Under the pieces are notes generated by a model. That model saw nothing but the letters and a program-made list of their open reading frames with translations. It was not told the DNA's origin and made no database searches. Both the position numbers and the translations under genes were made by a program. 64,000 bases of DNA from Pisaster brevispinus (Eukaryota; Echinodermata; Asteroidea; Forcipulatida; Asteriidae). The stretch is from contig JAMKCF010000001.1 in the NCBI GenBank assembly GCA_023634235.1, forward strand, positions 12,596,258-12,660,257, given 5' to 3'. Below are positions 52,471 through 64,000 of the stretch, piece by piece (position 1 is the stretch's first letter; every line of letters starts with the position of its first letter).

Positions 52471-53121
52471 CTACAGGATGGAGGGGTGTTGTCTATGGTG
52501 TACGCCCAGACTATCCAATTTCCTGATCGCTATTTTTAGTTGTGAATTGGATGGGGGGTTGCCCCATACTGTCAAGTGAACCTGGTCTTTGAGATCGTGC
52601 TGGTAAATATGATCATTCGAGAGGAAATGCCATCCTGACTCCTCACATAGCTCCTTGTATGCGGAATTCACTGCGGCTATCTGGCGATTGATGTCGACGT
52701 TTCGCGTCTGAAAAACCGCTGAGAGGACGAATTGGACCTGTGGGTATTGGGCCCGTAACTGCCTGGAGGTTACCTTGAAGATTCTCAGCAGCTCATGAAC
52801 TGCCGCCGAGCTGTTAGCCTCCTTACCTATGTCATTAACACCTCCATGCAAAACTGCGATCTCCAGTTTCTGTGTACGACATGACGATGCTAAAATCCTG
52901 CATAGAGCTTCCATCTTTGCCCCACCATACACATTTACTTCGACGTTTAGGAAGGACGGCCAAGCAAAGTTGACTATGCCCCTGAACATGGAGTCTGACA
53001 CCAGCAGGATATTAGACTTCTGTCCCGTGATGATACGCCCCTCATTAGGAATATTGGGTCCTGGTGGAAAATGACATCTCAACGCCCAAAGCTCAAACGG
53101 AAACCCCTTGGCGTTCGGCAC
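52471..53121 (-). pseudogene. SGNH/GDSL-like hydrolase of the DIRS/Ngaro-like element
   Basis: This is a 216-codon open frame without an ATG at its head (GTG preceded at once by TAA). The SGNH blocks are readable: block I ILLVSDSMFRG (Ser), block II VYGGAKM (Gly), block III VLHGGVNDIGK (Asn) and block V DQVHLTVWG (Asp, His). The catalytic residues all appear present. In retroelements this esterase-like ORF is of unknown role. It lies directly downstream of the RNase H/connection region, in another frame. Confidence 0.72.
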
Positions 53122-53167
53122 TTAACCCTGATGTGACGGCACCTCAAGAACTCCCTTCTGGCCCGCC

Positions 53168-54019
53168 TCACTTAGACACAGACTTCTGAGCAAGCGCCCT
53201 TAAATGCGGCCACCAAGGCCTCGGATGGGAGTGCTTTGGAACTACTAGTTCCACAGCTACGTCTCCCCACTCACGCAACAGCCGGACCAGGGATGAAATA
53301 AGAACGAATGGTGGAAAAACGTACAGTACCTCCCCTCTAGGACATGGCTGTGCAAACACATTTACGCCTGATGCGCCTTGAACTGGATCCCTGGAGAAAA
53401 TTTTTAGAGGGAGTCCATCGATCCCTTTTGGTACATTAGACGGCAAGGCCATAAGGTCCCATGTAAATTCAATGTTTCCTCCCAGCTCTTCTTGAAGGAG
53501 ACACCATAGATACGGTGAGTCTTGAGTCTGCCATAGACAGCACCCTCGAGGGGACATCAGCTGGATTGCTGCTGGAGGGCACCCACTGGAGCCGCAGATC
53601 AAAATTTGCCTCTAGAGTAAATGCAAAAATGAGTCTCAAAACCCCTCTTAGCATCCACCTGAACATCTACTCTTCTGTCCCATAGCCGGTCCATCACTGA
53701 AATAAGGACGAAATAAAGGGCCAAGGGCCTTGTAACAGATATCCGTTGACCTCTGAACCTCCGGGGACCTGTAATCTCCAAAGGAGACATCTCCCTTCTC
53801 AAGTGAGAGCACTCCACCCCATTTATAACCTGATGCGTCTGAGCCGAGTCGCAATCTCAAATGACGCTCTTGTCTCCAAGGAATTGGTTCTGAAACCGAA
53901 TCGATGAACCGCCAAAAGAGGACCTCATCTCGAATTGACTGTATCAAAGGTACCGGTGTTACATCATCCAGTTTCGCTACAAAGGTACAACACTCTCTGA
54001 CAAACAGCCGGGCTGCCAA
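53168..54019 (-). pseudogene. RNase H and downstream region of the DIRS/Ngaro-like element
   Basis: Three overlapping frames are present. 54,019-53,648 holds LRLRLGSDASGYKWGGVL (RNase H first Asp). 53,666-53,469 holds LQWVPSSSNPADVPSR, the typical RNase H end of DIRS elements. 53,602-53,168 holds the following FDLMA-like region (DLMALPSNV...WWPHLRAL). Frameshifts separate them. Confidence 0.75.
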
Positions 54020-54059
54020 AACTCTGACACTTTCCGATAAAACGCTGCATCGTCTTAAG

Positions 54060-55330
54060 ATACACTCCCTCTTTGACTAGAATATCCTCTCTCACTCTAG
54101 CGAATGCTACCTTCTTTTTCTTCGGTATCCAAAATGACAAGGATTTTGAGCATATGCCTTAACCTAAATGAACCATATGTGTCACCGGCTGCAGCTGACT
54201 CTTCTTCAAGTTTATGAAATAGCCCAATTCTGATTGCATATAGCACACCGCATACGAGGCCCGTGATGCTCTATTGTAAGCCTCCTCCCCTTCGGTACCT
54301 GATGACCTCTGCAAGGATCATAAAGAACAAAAACATTATTTATAATTATTTTTTTTTGGAATATAGGCCCCCTATACATATTATTTTTTCTTTTCCCCTT
54401 CATTTCCTTCCATCGATACTTCCATAATACCCATGCAATAATAAAGCGATCGTCAATCCAAACTTGTGTGAATTCCCGTTCTTCAGCCAAGTCGACAGAC
54501 AGAAACTGACAGTACAATAAATGTAAGCACTATTCTTAAAGCCGAAAGGTAGAGTCGAATCCACAAAGAAGAACCCCGCCCATTCAAAACCGCAAAAGGA
54601 CTTTGACCTTTCAGTGAGGAGAAGTTGTTTGTAGCCCTGAGCATCGTCAGTTCCAGAAAAGAAGCTACTCTTGTTTATAGATTTGGCAATATCCCCCAAG
54701 GGTACCAATTTGAAGGGCGTGTCTTTGCACCAAAGATTAGGGCCTTTCATTGACAGCACCAGTCTAGGCTTGGTCGGTTCCACTGTAAGGGCATTCACGC
54801 ACCTTGGGGGCGATACCTCATTTACTGCACCCAAAAGCTCGACTGAACTCTCTTCCAAGCGCTTTGTAATTGTGTCATATTTAAAATGTAAACTGCCTGC
54901 CCCTGTACTTCCCCTTGAAAGACTGGAAAAACTCATAAATCTACCCCTCCATGCAACCATGCCCCAACCTGTTCCTTCATTTCTGGGCATTCGGCTAGAA
55001 TGAGATCCCAAGCTGTTCATGCAAACCCCCAGCCACGAATAAATCGGGGTCACGGAAGCGAAGGACGTTGAAATCTGGTGGACAAATTCCGGCTAAAACA
55101 TCTTCCGGCTTTGGGGCGCCCCCACTAGGGGCATCTGCCGCCCTACCCGATATATCGACCCATGAATATAACCCATGCCTCCGCTTTAAAGCCCGAGCTG
55201 CAACAGGATCAAAAAAGTGCTCAGACGAAAACTCCCATGTGTGAAATTTGAGTGTCCAAATACCGCTTGTAAGCCTGTATGGATTAGACAGGAAGAAAAG
55301 AGAAAGAAACGACCCGCTAAGGAACACTCA
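54060..55330 (-). pseudogene. reverse transcriptase of the DIRS/Ngaro-like element
   Basis: The frame 55,053-54,400 reads RLVLSMKGPNLWCKDTPFKL, GTDDAQGYKQLLL and TLPFGFKNSAYIYC. The catalytic motif is found in the next frame as VWIDDRF (54,455-54,435 region), a variant of YIDD. The thumb-like LGYFINLKKSQLQPVTHMVHLG is readable near 54,230-54,150 in a third frame. Upstream (55,327-54,995) a linker with HFFDPVAARALKRR belongs to the Gag/RT junction. Between WIDD and the thumb an AT-rich insertion of about 130 bp interrupts the gene. Confidence 0.8.
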
Positions 55331-56476
55331 CAATGTAAATATCTTCACCAATTTAATAGATGGAACAAAATCTTCAACAAGTTCGGCCATACCGTATAAC
55401 GAATTTATTCACTCGCACATTCCTCAACCATTGTAATTATTATTATAACACATGTGTCTGTAACCTAATACCGTACCACATTCATTTATCTTTCCTTTTT
55501 TAAATCTCACAACACCTCGGGCTTGGGGCACTAGTGCTAATACATGTCTTCTGCCTCTGCATATACTTTACTCTGCAGTTTCATAACTTTTGCTATGGCA
55601 AAATTGTATTAATTGCTTAAAAATTACACATAATTACGGTGGTTAAAATAAACGTGTGACCTTTAAATTAAAATCGCAGTTTATGCAAAATATGCAGAAG
55701 ATTAATAAAATTTGTAATTATAAACCCATGATGTGGGCTTGTGACATGTTAATCATTATTTACCGAAGTTGCATTAGTGAATCCCAGCTGTTTTGGACTC
55801 AAAGATGGCCTGCCTTTCTTCACCAATCTCGCTTGTAGAGTTGTGGGGCTGTCTATGCCTTTACTCATTCGTTTTACAAAGTCTTGTCATAATGAAGAGT
55901 GAATTCCGATGCCGAAGACATTTTTTCCGCAAAAATTTCGGTCACATTGTAATAGTTCTTGAATTCCAACAACTGTCGGCAGCATATGAGGCAATTCCTA
56001 AACTTTGTATTCTGTATACTTGACTGCACATTTGCACATTTTACCGGGGTTCTCTCTTGTTTTTCCCATGGTCTAATTTTTTGAAGTACTTTCTCCACAC
56101 AGACAAACTACCTAGATAGTACTGCATGCGTGCTGTTAATGTTTACGTTTGTATTGACAGTGTTAACTTTGTGAAGTTTTCTTTTAGACCAACTCACTTT
56201 TGTGTGACGGTGTGCTACGAAGTATACATGCATTCTCGTTTCCATTTACATGTTTTTAGTTGATGACGTGTTAAGTCAAAGTTCTAAAAATGCAAATAAA
56301 ATTTAGTTTTGTCAAATCATCCTTATTTATGTTAACGATTGTCAAACTAAAATAAATATTTGCCAGACAGCATTACCCATCTATATAATAGAGGAGTCCA
56401 ACATCTAGTTGCCGGTGATTGGGTACAAGAAATTGCATATATAATAATTTCATGATCATGAATAATTGATTAGCTG
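55331..56476. other. AT-rich non-coding spacer
   Basis: No frame with family resemblance was found. Bases are AT-rich throughout. Confidence 0.5.
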
Positions 56477-56580
56477 AACGAGTTGGTAAAGGCGCTTCGC
56501 GGCTTCGCCGCTCGCGCTAGTCTTTTTTCGTGCGTGATATCTGGGCTGGGGTGCCGCGGTGCGCCTTGACTAAAGGCTAC
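56477..56580 (-). repeat. 104-bp inverted repeat, right arm (partner 44,062-44,165)
   Basis: AACGAGTTGGTAAAGGCGCT...TAAAGGCTAC is the reverse complement of the 44-kb arm with a few differences. The two arms enclose the recombinase element and the DIRS/Ngaro-like element. Confidence 0.85.
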
Positions 56581-56798
56581 GTGTTGAGAAGTCTGACACG
56601 TGTCAAAGCCGTAGTGTGAAACGCGTCTGGGTTAACTCATCCGTGTAAAGCTACTAGCTGGTACCGCGGTGCGTGCACTGTAGTTGTTAAGCAACGAACA
56701 AACAAATAACCTTTGACCCACCACATCGCATCATCCATTCATCACCTGTTCAGAAGTCGCGCGTTATTTACAATTTCATAACTTTTGTGCCAGTAATA

Positions 56799-56942
56799 AT
56801 GGGCCCTAAAAAGGACAAAAGACCAACATGGAGCGAGGAGGAGGTAGGTTCCATGTTAAGTATTTGGGCTGACAGCTCAATCCAGAGCCAGCTTGACGGA
56901 ACAAGAAAAAGCCGTGTTTTCGCCGTGTTTTCGATCGTGTGA
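56799..56942 (+). pseudogene. Myb/SANT-like DNA-binding domain, 5' fragment
   Basis: ATG 56,799 opens MGPKKDKRPTWSEEEVGSML, then SIWADSSIQSQLDGT. This is the start of the Myb/SANT-like (Myb_DNA-bind_4) domain found in PIF/Harbinger partner proteins and host regulators. The frame runs into a stop after 47 codons, where the helix-turn-helix should continue. It is followed by a 30-bp tandem duplication (TCATACGAGAGGAAACACAT). It is a broken first exon. Confidence 0.55.
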
Positions 56943-57694
56943 TCGGCCTCATACGAGAGGAAACACATTGGTTTTAAATGATTCCTCATACGAGAGGAAA
57001 CACATTCCAAAGGTGTCATGTACGGAGCAGGACCTGATCCAGCAATCATACAGATCGAACATTCAAGTTTAAAGATCATTTTTAGACTTTAAACAAATTT
57101 AGCTATTTTTGACAGGTTCCCTGCATACAAAATCACGAAGTAAAATTAGCCAGAGGTTAGGGTTCTACATTAGTTTTGGGAGTGTATTACACTCAATTGT
57201 ATTCATAAATAAAACAAAGTGACACTGCAGGAGACAAAGTATGGGTGGTTCATGTAAGTTTATTTGTTATCATTCAGAGCTCCACTTTTTAAAGAAAACA
57301 ATATTGGCACATAAATTCTTTGTCTTCGCTGCTTTATTCTCGTTTAATCTTTGTTTAAAGGATTGTGCGTTTTGATTCAAATGGTTTTAAATGATTCATC
57401 AGCCAACTCAGCATGTACAGTATATGTGCAATAATATGTCAGACCAACTCTTGAATACGCCTCTCCAGCCTTGTTCTACAGAAGGAATACTGCATTATTC
57501 TCAATTGTGACTTTTGTGGTATTTTAACGTACGGGACGATTTGTCCCTACCATTGCGGAGAGACGAGAATTTAACTGCTTTCTCTTAATTTTGGAAAATC
57601 ACTTCTTTCTTTGACCAAATTTAGGAACTGACTGCCTCCATCTAGAAACAATAACTTCAGAAAAACTTTAATTCTAACTGACATTTAAAACTCA
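56943..57694. other. non-coding spacer with a short tandem duplication
   Basis: TCATACGAGAGGAAACACAT occurs twice at 56,949-57,006. The rest is AT-rich without ORFs. Confidence 0.5.
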
Positions 57695-60600
57695 TCACTT
57701 AACCCGCCCTCGTGTCACAAGTGGTTTGCCCTTATCTAGACATGATTTGCAAACTGGGCGCACAGAGGTAAATTGAAGGTATGCTTCTTGCAGTCTTTCG
57801 TCCTCTTCGTTGATGCCGGTATCTCCACAATGAATGCAAATGTCGTCAAAGTATTGTCCAATGACTGAAACAACATAAAGAGGTGGAAACAAAAGTTATT
57901 ATAATCAATAAAACATGACCAGTCTAAACACAAATCGATCCAGACCGACTTCAAACAAATGACATCAAACATATTACAGTACACCTTTTTGAACCAATAA
58001 AATCCGACTCTTGAATTACAATGCAAGACTTTTGAGACATTGGCAGCAGCAGACACAGCGGTCCCTTTTGAGCAATCTGAGCATGCAACTATTAAATATA
58101 CATGTATATGTACCAGTATAATACTGTGTTTCAATCTGCGATGAACAAACGAGTGCTTCTCTGGTAACGATTTGATGGAAAGACTTGTGCCCATGTTCAA
58201 ATAAGGGATTACCACACTGATAACCCAGGTCATCTGCAATGCTGTGTATGTCGTCCCTCTAAGAACAAGTCAGCTTCCTTGCAGAAAACATCACTCGTCT
58301 CTTGCCACATTCCCCACATGTGATGAACATCCTGGCCTTTTCTATAAGCGAATGCAAACAAATAAGGTTTAAAAAAGCAATTGTATCATAAATGCTACGG
58401 TAAAATTTTCTACATTTCTTTGCAAATACCTCTTGTCAAGAACGGTTTGCAAATCTTATCGTTCTCCATCGGTTCAAATTTTGTGGTTTTCGAGGGCATG
58501 TCTTTGTCTTGAACCAGTTGGGGGGATCCATAAACCTTGGCAAAAAGAAGATAATGCTCCTTATCTGGAGCCAGCCCGGGATCAGGGCACCACTTGAGGT
58601 TGTTGTATTGGTCTTCAGGAATCTGTGGTGGGTTGACAAAACAGTATGCACATCTATCCACTTGGTCTAACGGGCATTTCTTCACCTTTTGGGGAAAAAA
58701 AATGAACCCCATAAATTTATTTCCATGTAAAGGTATTTTAAGTATTCTTTTGAACTCAAATTTTAAGTATAATTTGAATCAAAATAACAATGGTTAATTA
58801 CTATCTTGCTAGTTGAAGGATGCACTTAAATAATGTATTAACACTGTTGTCCATTTGTACAGTGATATACATTTGAGAACTATCAAAAAGGCATGTAACA
58901 CTTTACGTGGAACATATACTGATTTCTTTTACAATGTTTCGCAAAGAACTGTGAAAAAGAAGGGTCATTCTCCATATCCTTCCTGTTTGCATGCAGGTTT
59001 ATGTTTTGGGAAAGTATGTCTCTCCTTGATGATTAGTCGACGGAAACGCTTCTCTAGCACTTCGACAACCTTCAGATCAGAAAATGTACAGCTACAGTTA
59101 CTGTTATACCATGGCAGAAGGCCTGGTATTTCATTTTTTTTTAATGACAAAGCAATTTGACAATGCAATCTTGGTGAAGTGCACCTCTATCAGTAAATTG
59201 TAACTTGAAAAGGGCAAAGGGCAAAGATAAGGTCACTGAGGCTATCGCCTCCATACCCTCTGTAATAAGTACGAGCAATGCCATGGCATACCAAGTGGAA
59301 AATATTCGGTGGCAAACTGCAAGGGCGAATATTGCTGATGTGAAACTGGTTCATTCTTTAAACATGTATTATAAAGCATACCTCATGTACACTCTCGAAA
59401 AGTGCTTTCTTAAATGAGGGCACATTTGCAGCCTCCTTCTTTACTGCCTTTATGCTACTGCAGACTTCATCCCTTTTTCTTTGATGTCTTCCATTTTCCC
59501 CCTTGCCAAAGCTACGTTCTGAAGACCAAGGTTTAACACAGACATAACCCTCTCTGCAGGGTTCATGTAGCTTCCATTTGGAGCTGCCCGTGCATGAATA
59601 AACATGTCTAAATCTAGAGCTGAAATAAAAAATATATTTTATTCAGAAATAAAAAGAAATCCCAGAAAAAGTTGTAATAATTTGTTAACTCACCTAGAAG
59701 AAAAAAACAAAAGGCAGCTCTGAAAGACGATTAAAACAGTTACCAATAAACATTGCTATCCTGGCCAACTGCACTGATGGATATGTTGTCCTGTGGTCTG
59801 GTCCGCTGTCAGTGAACTTGATAAGAATGCTTTTATTCAGAATAAGTCCATCTTCACTGTGCTTATCTCTCAACAAGTTCATAACTTCACCTTCATGGCG
59901 TTGGGGTGTTGATGGTTCGATGTGAAACGTACAAAGAACGCCACATTATGTATCGGCATTTTATCCGTTTGCTAATTTTTTTTTAGAGAAGAATGGAAAT
60001 GGTACAGCTTCGAAAGTGGGTAGAGGTCAATGGCATACTGTACAGATACCTACCTTGTCTTTAATTCGGACATAAACATCTCCACTGTGAAAGCTGTCCC
60101 TTGCGCCCTCAGGTATATCTATATCTAGCGTCACTGATGGAACTAGTCCACACACATGGAAATCATGGTCTAGTGCCTTGTTGGCATGTTCTGGGTCTGC
60201 AAAGGTGAGAGATTTACTATGTGCATGTACTCCGGTCGATACAGGTGCATATGGTTCGCCCACAGGCACAACAGCTTTGTCATCAAGGCGCAAGAAGTAG
60301 GTATGGTCTCTCCACATCACAGCAAGTTCCTGTTAGAAAAGATATTGAGTGACTTTAAATATCTCTATTGATATCCATAACCTTTAGCAAAACTAATGCT
60401 GTATTATATTTTTGAACTCTTATATAAAGATTAGGATTTCAAAAACTACCTTTAGTAACTTGTAGTTATATCCAGCATACTTGCTGTCTGGGTGTTCTTT
60501 TCGTAGAAGGCGTTGCTGAACTGCGTACTTCATCGCCTAGTGTACCTTGCAGCAGCTGCAGCATGTGGATTAGACGGCCAAAACTGGAATCTACAAAGTT

Positions 60601-62930
60601 AAATGTTAATTAACATTTTCATGGAAGAAATGAAACCCATTCAATGTTGGTGTTTTTACTTTTTAATAGGAAAACAAGATTGGCATCTGTACTGACTTAC
60701 CTTATCCAACTGATGCTGGGAATGTTGCCATCTTGAGGGAGTCGCTCCATTATCTGCCTTCTCAAATCTGCCCATTGATTGCAAACGGCATGTACAATTG
60801 CTCGCCATGCCTCCTATCATTTACCACACACGACTCGTCCAAGAACTCGGATAACTCTTCCCAAAATACATCAAACTTACTAGATGAGGCATCCCCATTC
60901 AAAGCTCTCAAGTCATAGACTAGGTCAGGGTCGTCACTATTTGCAATCAACTCGAGAGCTCGTTCATCTACTCTGGCCTGTTCTGTTGCCTCAAAAGTAG
61001 AGTTGTCCTCTGTGGCAAATCGATATATGTCTCTTAGGATGGCCGGTTTAAGTTTTGAACACTTCATGTACCTCAAGGAATTCCTTCCTCATTGCTCTTG
61101 TGGAATACTTTGGAAGCTCCATCTTCACAATGCCGATGACATACATGTCGCATTCTTGTGACCGTTCTTCTTTCAGAGGTGGGACCCGCCATTTGTATGT
61201 AGCATTACCAAGATAATTACCCTGAAAATATGTCCGCATGGCGACCGGCACATTTTAGACAAAGACGGAGTATCCACTGTCTACGATCAAAACGGTCTAG
61301 AGGCTCGAAAGTCCATCAATGACAAAGGTACATAGTCCTCCATGTTGGAAAGTGCCTCCTGAAGAGGGAGGTATTGCTGTCCAACCTTTTGGGATGCTGA
61401 AAAGTAAAGGAACTACATTTGTTCATGCTACATGTATACAAAACCTACTGAAAATTCCAAAAGAAAAACATCACACAAAAAATTCATAATACATTCAGAA
61501 ACTTAATTAGCATCATAAACTTTGTGTTCATTCATAGAAATACATTTTGAACTACATGTATACCTTCAACAATTGTAAATGCGAAGTTTACATCAGTGGA
61601 TCTGGCCGGCTGTAGTGCATCATGGTTAGCCCGATTTCTTTCTCTTTGTTGTAACAAAAATGTTGAATACTTCTGCATGCTTTCAACAAGTTGAGATGGG
61701 CTGTTGGAGATTACCACCCACTTTTTGTGGCTCAAAAATGGTTGCAGAATCACATTGGACAAAGTGTCTGTATATAGAGTGTAGTGCATTCATAAATAAT
61801 CAACACTTTTTAAACCTCAAATCGATCAGGCTCTAATTGTACTGTTATTGTTGTTTGTGGCATCATTAATATGTTTGATATTATAAAAACGCAGTGGTCA
61901 CCTTGACCATACTTACCTTGGGTTTTGATTTGTGATGGACATTACAGTTATAATACCCATGAAAGGGTTTGAACAGCTCAGGTATTGTACAACCCCTGTC
62001 TTCAAATTTTCCATGATGGAAGTCCAGGAAGCTAAAAATAAAAATATTACATGTATCTTCAAACATACGAGTGCATGCGGGCAAAATAAAACACAAGGTA
62101 CGATCTGTAGTGTTCCATTTTATGAGGCAAAGTCAAGATAAAGGATGACATGTGATGTGTGTTCCACCAATCAAATGACAAGGATCTTTGAGCGAAATAT
62201 TGTTTACATCCCATTTCAATATATTTTGTATAAATGAAGAAAACCTATAAACTCTGTAATTTCCAAGTTCCAGCTATTATAAAAAAATGATTATGAATCA
62301 ACATTTACAAAACAAGTTTTGAAGGAAATGATTGACTGAACAAAGTTAGGGCATTAGGTTTTATATCAACTGCTAGGAAGTGGTGGCATTGAGGGTTGCT
62401 TTTAGAACATACATTTTATAAAGTACATACCACAGTGTTTTTGACAATGTATGGACAAACCTCAGTCCTTGGACCCATTGCCCTTGCCATAGTCCAACCA
62501 GGCCCCTGTGAATCAAGCATGTCGATGCATGCGTTGAACAACCTGTCGATGGCTGTCATCCTTTCTCCAGATCTACGAAGAAAATTGTTTTTAACTGATA
62601 TAAAGAACTTAGTCTGTGTTCTTTGGTTCACAATCAACCAACATTTACAAATATTACACTGCATCTTTTTCAATAACAAAATTATTACAGAATGAAAATA
62701 AATTGCAAAAACAGTTGGTGCTATTTTAAAAGTAAACCTTTTTGGTGGCAAATGCGAGCGATCTTGCTGAGCCGCCATCATCACACTGAAAGTAGAGATG
62801 CCATGACTAAGTTTTTCTGAACGTGCATGTTCTTCAAAGACGATCTCTAACACTTTAAATTTAAAAGCTTGGAGATCTTGCACCAATTGATTAATTTCTA
62901 CTTCCGCAAAGCTGTGAATTCAAGCACAAA
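57695..62930 (-). pseudogene. multi-exon gene of an uncharacterised repetitive family with DDE-nuclease-like motifs, frame-damaged
   Basis: Approximate minus-strand exons are 62,930-62,739, 62,572-62,461, 62,031-61,917, 61,767-61,564, 61,396-60,701, 60,590-60,450, 60,329-60,054, 59,905-59,744, 59,619-59,390, 58,683-58,433, 58,345-58,205 and 57,866-57,695. Most have AG/GT borders. Motifs in order are FDRRQWILRLCLKC, DPDLVYDLRALNG, SWI(R)..FWPSNPH and FLRLDDKAVVPVGEP (candidate first Asp). Then come LVPSVTLDIDIP, LIKFTDSGPDHRTTY (second Asp), MNPAERVMSVLNLGLQ (Glu about 45 residues on) and Cys-pair repeats CAYC, CGECGKRR, CGNPL, CIHCGD and CKSC. I know relatives only as uncharacterised invertebrate proteins. 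The DDE reading is my inference. Frame breaks near 61,220, 60,530, 59,450 and 58,290 suggest a dead copy. Confidence 0.62.
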
Positions 62931-64000
62931 AATATATATATAAAAATATGTTGATCAGTACACAATACACATTTCTGTAGCTCCTCATTCGTGAGTCATA
63001 TTCCAGGTCGAGTATTGGTTGAATATGCCAAGTTTTTTCGTTTCTATAAAAGCGAAATACAGTAACGGAATGGAGTGCAAAGTACTTATGATCATGAGCA
63101 GGCCCGTAACCAGGAAATATTGTTATTATTTTATTTATTTTATTTTATTTTTTATTTTATTTTTTTTGGGGGGGGGGGTTGAGGGAGGGAGAGCTAGGGG
63201 GGATAAAAATGTACATTGGCGTGTTAGTGCCACTCGTTGTGCAGCGATGCAGGGGGAATCTGACTTCTCAGAAGTTTTTGCAAAAGAAGGCCCAATTCAA
63301 GCCATGCAGACTTTTTCTTCTGGCATACTTTTTTGGGTTTTGAAAATGTTCGCAAAAGCGTGCAAATTGAAAGGAGTGCAAAGTACCAATGATCATGGAC
63401 AGACCTATGATCATGAGGAAATGTTTTGCAAAAATTAGACAGCATAGAAACAGGACAGGATACAGGAATGCACCGCACCAATGTCATCATGAAGAAAGCA
63501 AAGCACCAATGATCATGAAGACAGATTGAACAGCAAGGGAAACAAAGAGAGCAGCTCTACAACTACAATCACTAAAAATATAATGTGATCCATGGTCAGC
63601 ATCACACCTGAAAGAAAAGCGTTAGTGCACATTGTATATTTATATGAAGACTTGTATCTCTTACCAAAAAGCAACAGACAGGAATCATGTATGTATAGAT
63701 ATAAAAAAGAACAACCAATAATAATTATTGATAATACAAATAAATAATTGTAATATTTAAATACTAAATATGGAGCCGATAGCGGAGGAATAGTAAAACA
63801 AATATTACATTAGTTATTAATCTTCTGATGAAGAACAACATAATTGGGAAAACAATTTGTACAACAACAGTAAAACCCAACTAAAAAAATTCGTTTAAAA
63901 ATCCATTTACGTTCTCCACTTTTTGGCTTGTGTCACTTAAAATATACTAATTTCACTAGCTTGCTCATAAAAAGTCAATTATACTCATATGAATACCTGT
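62931..64000. other. AT-rich non-coding end of window
   Basis: A T/G-rich low-complexity tract lies at 63,120-63,200. The phrase AAAGTAC..ATGATCATG recurs near 63,078, 63,380 and 63,505. No supported gene was found. It may include the 5' end of the minus-strand gene. Confidence 0.45.

Larger units (their letters stand above)
52471..55330 (-). mobile_element. DIRS/Ngaro-like retroelement fragment (RT, RNase H, SGNH hydrolase)
   Basis: Minus-strand frames in order encode a Gag-end/RT linker, RT, RNase H and an SGNH hydrolase. The presence of an SGNH hydrolase frame after RNase H, with this RT type, fits Ngaro/DIRS tyrosine-recombinase retroelements of invertebrates. The element's own recombinase and its split direct repeats were not found on the minus strand. 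Several frameshifts show that it is dead. Confidence 0.75.

Overview
This window looks like nuclear DNA of a marine invertebrate, most likely a deuterostome and possibly an echinoderm. The coding pieces are small exons with GT/AG junctions. The spacer DNA is AT-rich and dense in transposons. The set of Polinton, Ty3/Gypsy, DIRS-like, Crypton-type and L2/CR1-like elements fits such genomes. A palindromic MITE at 13.66-13.96 kb resembles one I associate with sea stars, but that is memory and not proof. No bacterial operons, rRNA genes, intact tRNA genes or CRISPR arrays were seen.

Layout. 0-3.1 kb: a broken Harbinger-type transposase, a 66-bp hairpin satellite and a small spliced gene with a proline-rich tail. 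3.9-8.38 kb: a decayed Polinton (Maverick) end with an internally inverted polymerase gene and one terminal repeat. 8.58-13.65 kb: a multi-exon gene resembling DUF4806-type proteins, with an antisense LINE fragment in an intron. 13.66-14.4 kb: MITE and fold-back DNA. 15.3-19.1 kb: a defective Ty3/Gypsy retrotransposon.

19,191-37,621: an end-to-end Polinton of 18,431 bp. It has TIRs of about 720 bp, AGT...ACT termini and a perfect 6-bp target duplication (ATTATT). Plus-strand order is DNA polymerase B, integrase remnant, minor capsid (penton-like), basic core protein, major capsid and adenain-type protease. Two minus-strand genes sit at the right end: a Cys-rich small protein and a WW-PC4 fusion. 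A 4.3-kb tandem duplication, with a nested 1.2-kb duplication, copied the middle of the element. The polymerase lacks its motif C region in all copies, the integrase core is deleted and no packaging ATPase was found. The virion module (capsids and protease) is still open. As it stands the element could make particles at most with help in trans.

37.6-44 kb: mostly non-coding, with one orphan exon and short repeats. 44,847-51,922: 66-bp perfect inverted repeats ending in TTAA enclose a decayed Crypton-type tyrosine recombinase gene. That gene is itself interrupted by a 3.27-kb inverted-repeat element carrying a tRNA-derived SINE. 52.5-55.3 kb: a minus-strand DIRS/Ngaro-like retroelement (reverse transcriptase, RNase H, SGNH hydrolase). 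56.8 kb: a Myb/SANT-like fragment. 57.7-62.9 kb: a minus-strand multi-exon, frame-damaged gene of an uncharacterised repetitive family whose motifs resemble a DDE nuclease. The last 1 kb shows nothing I can call.

The strongest leads are four. The first is the chain of covarying hairpins in the TIRs of two diverged Polintons. The second is the WW-PC4 protein. The third is the tyrosine-recombinase gene inside TTAA-flanked inverted repeats. The fourth is the DDE-like motif set in the 57.7-62.9 kb gene.
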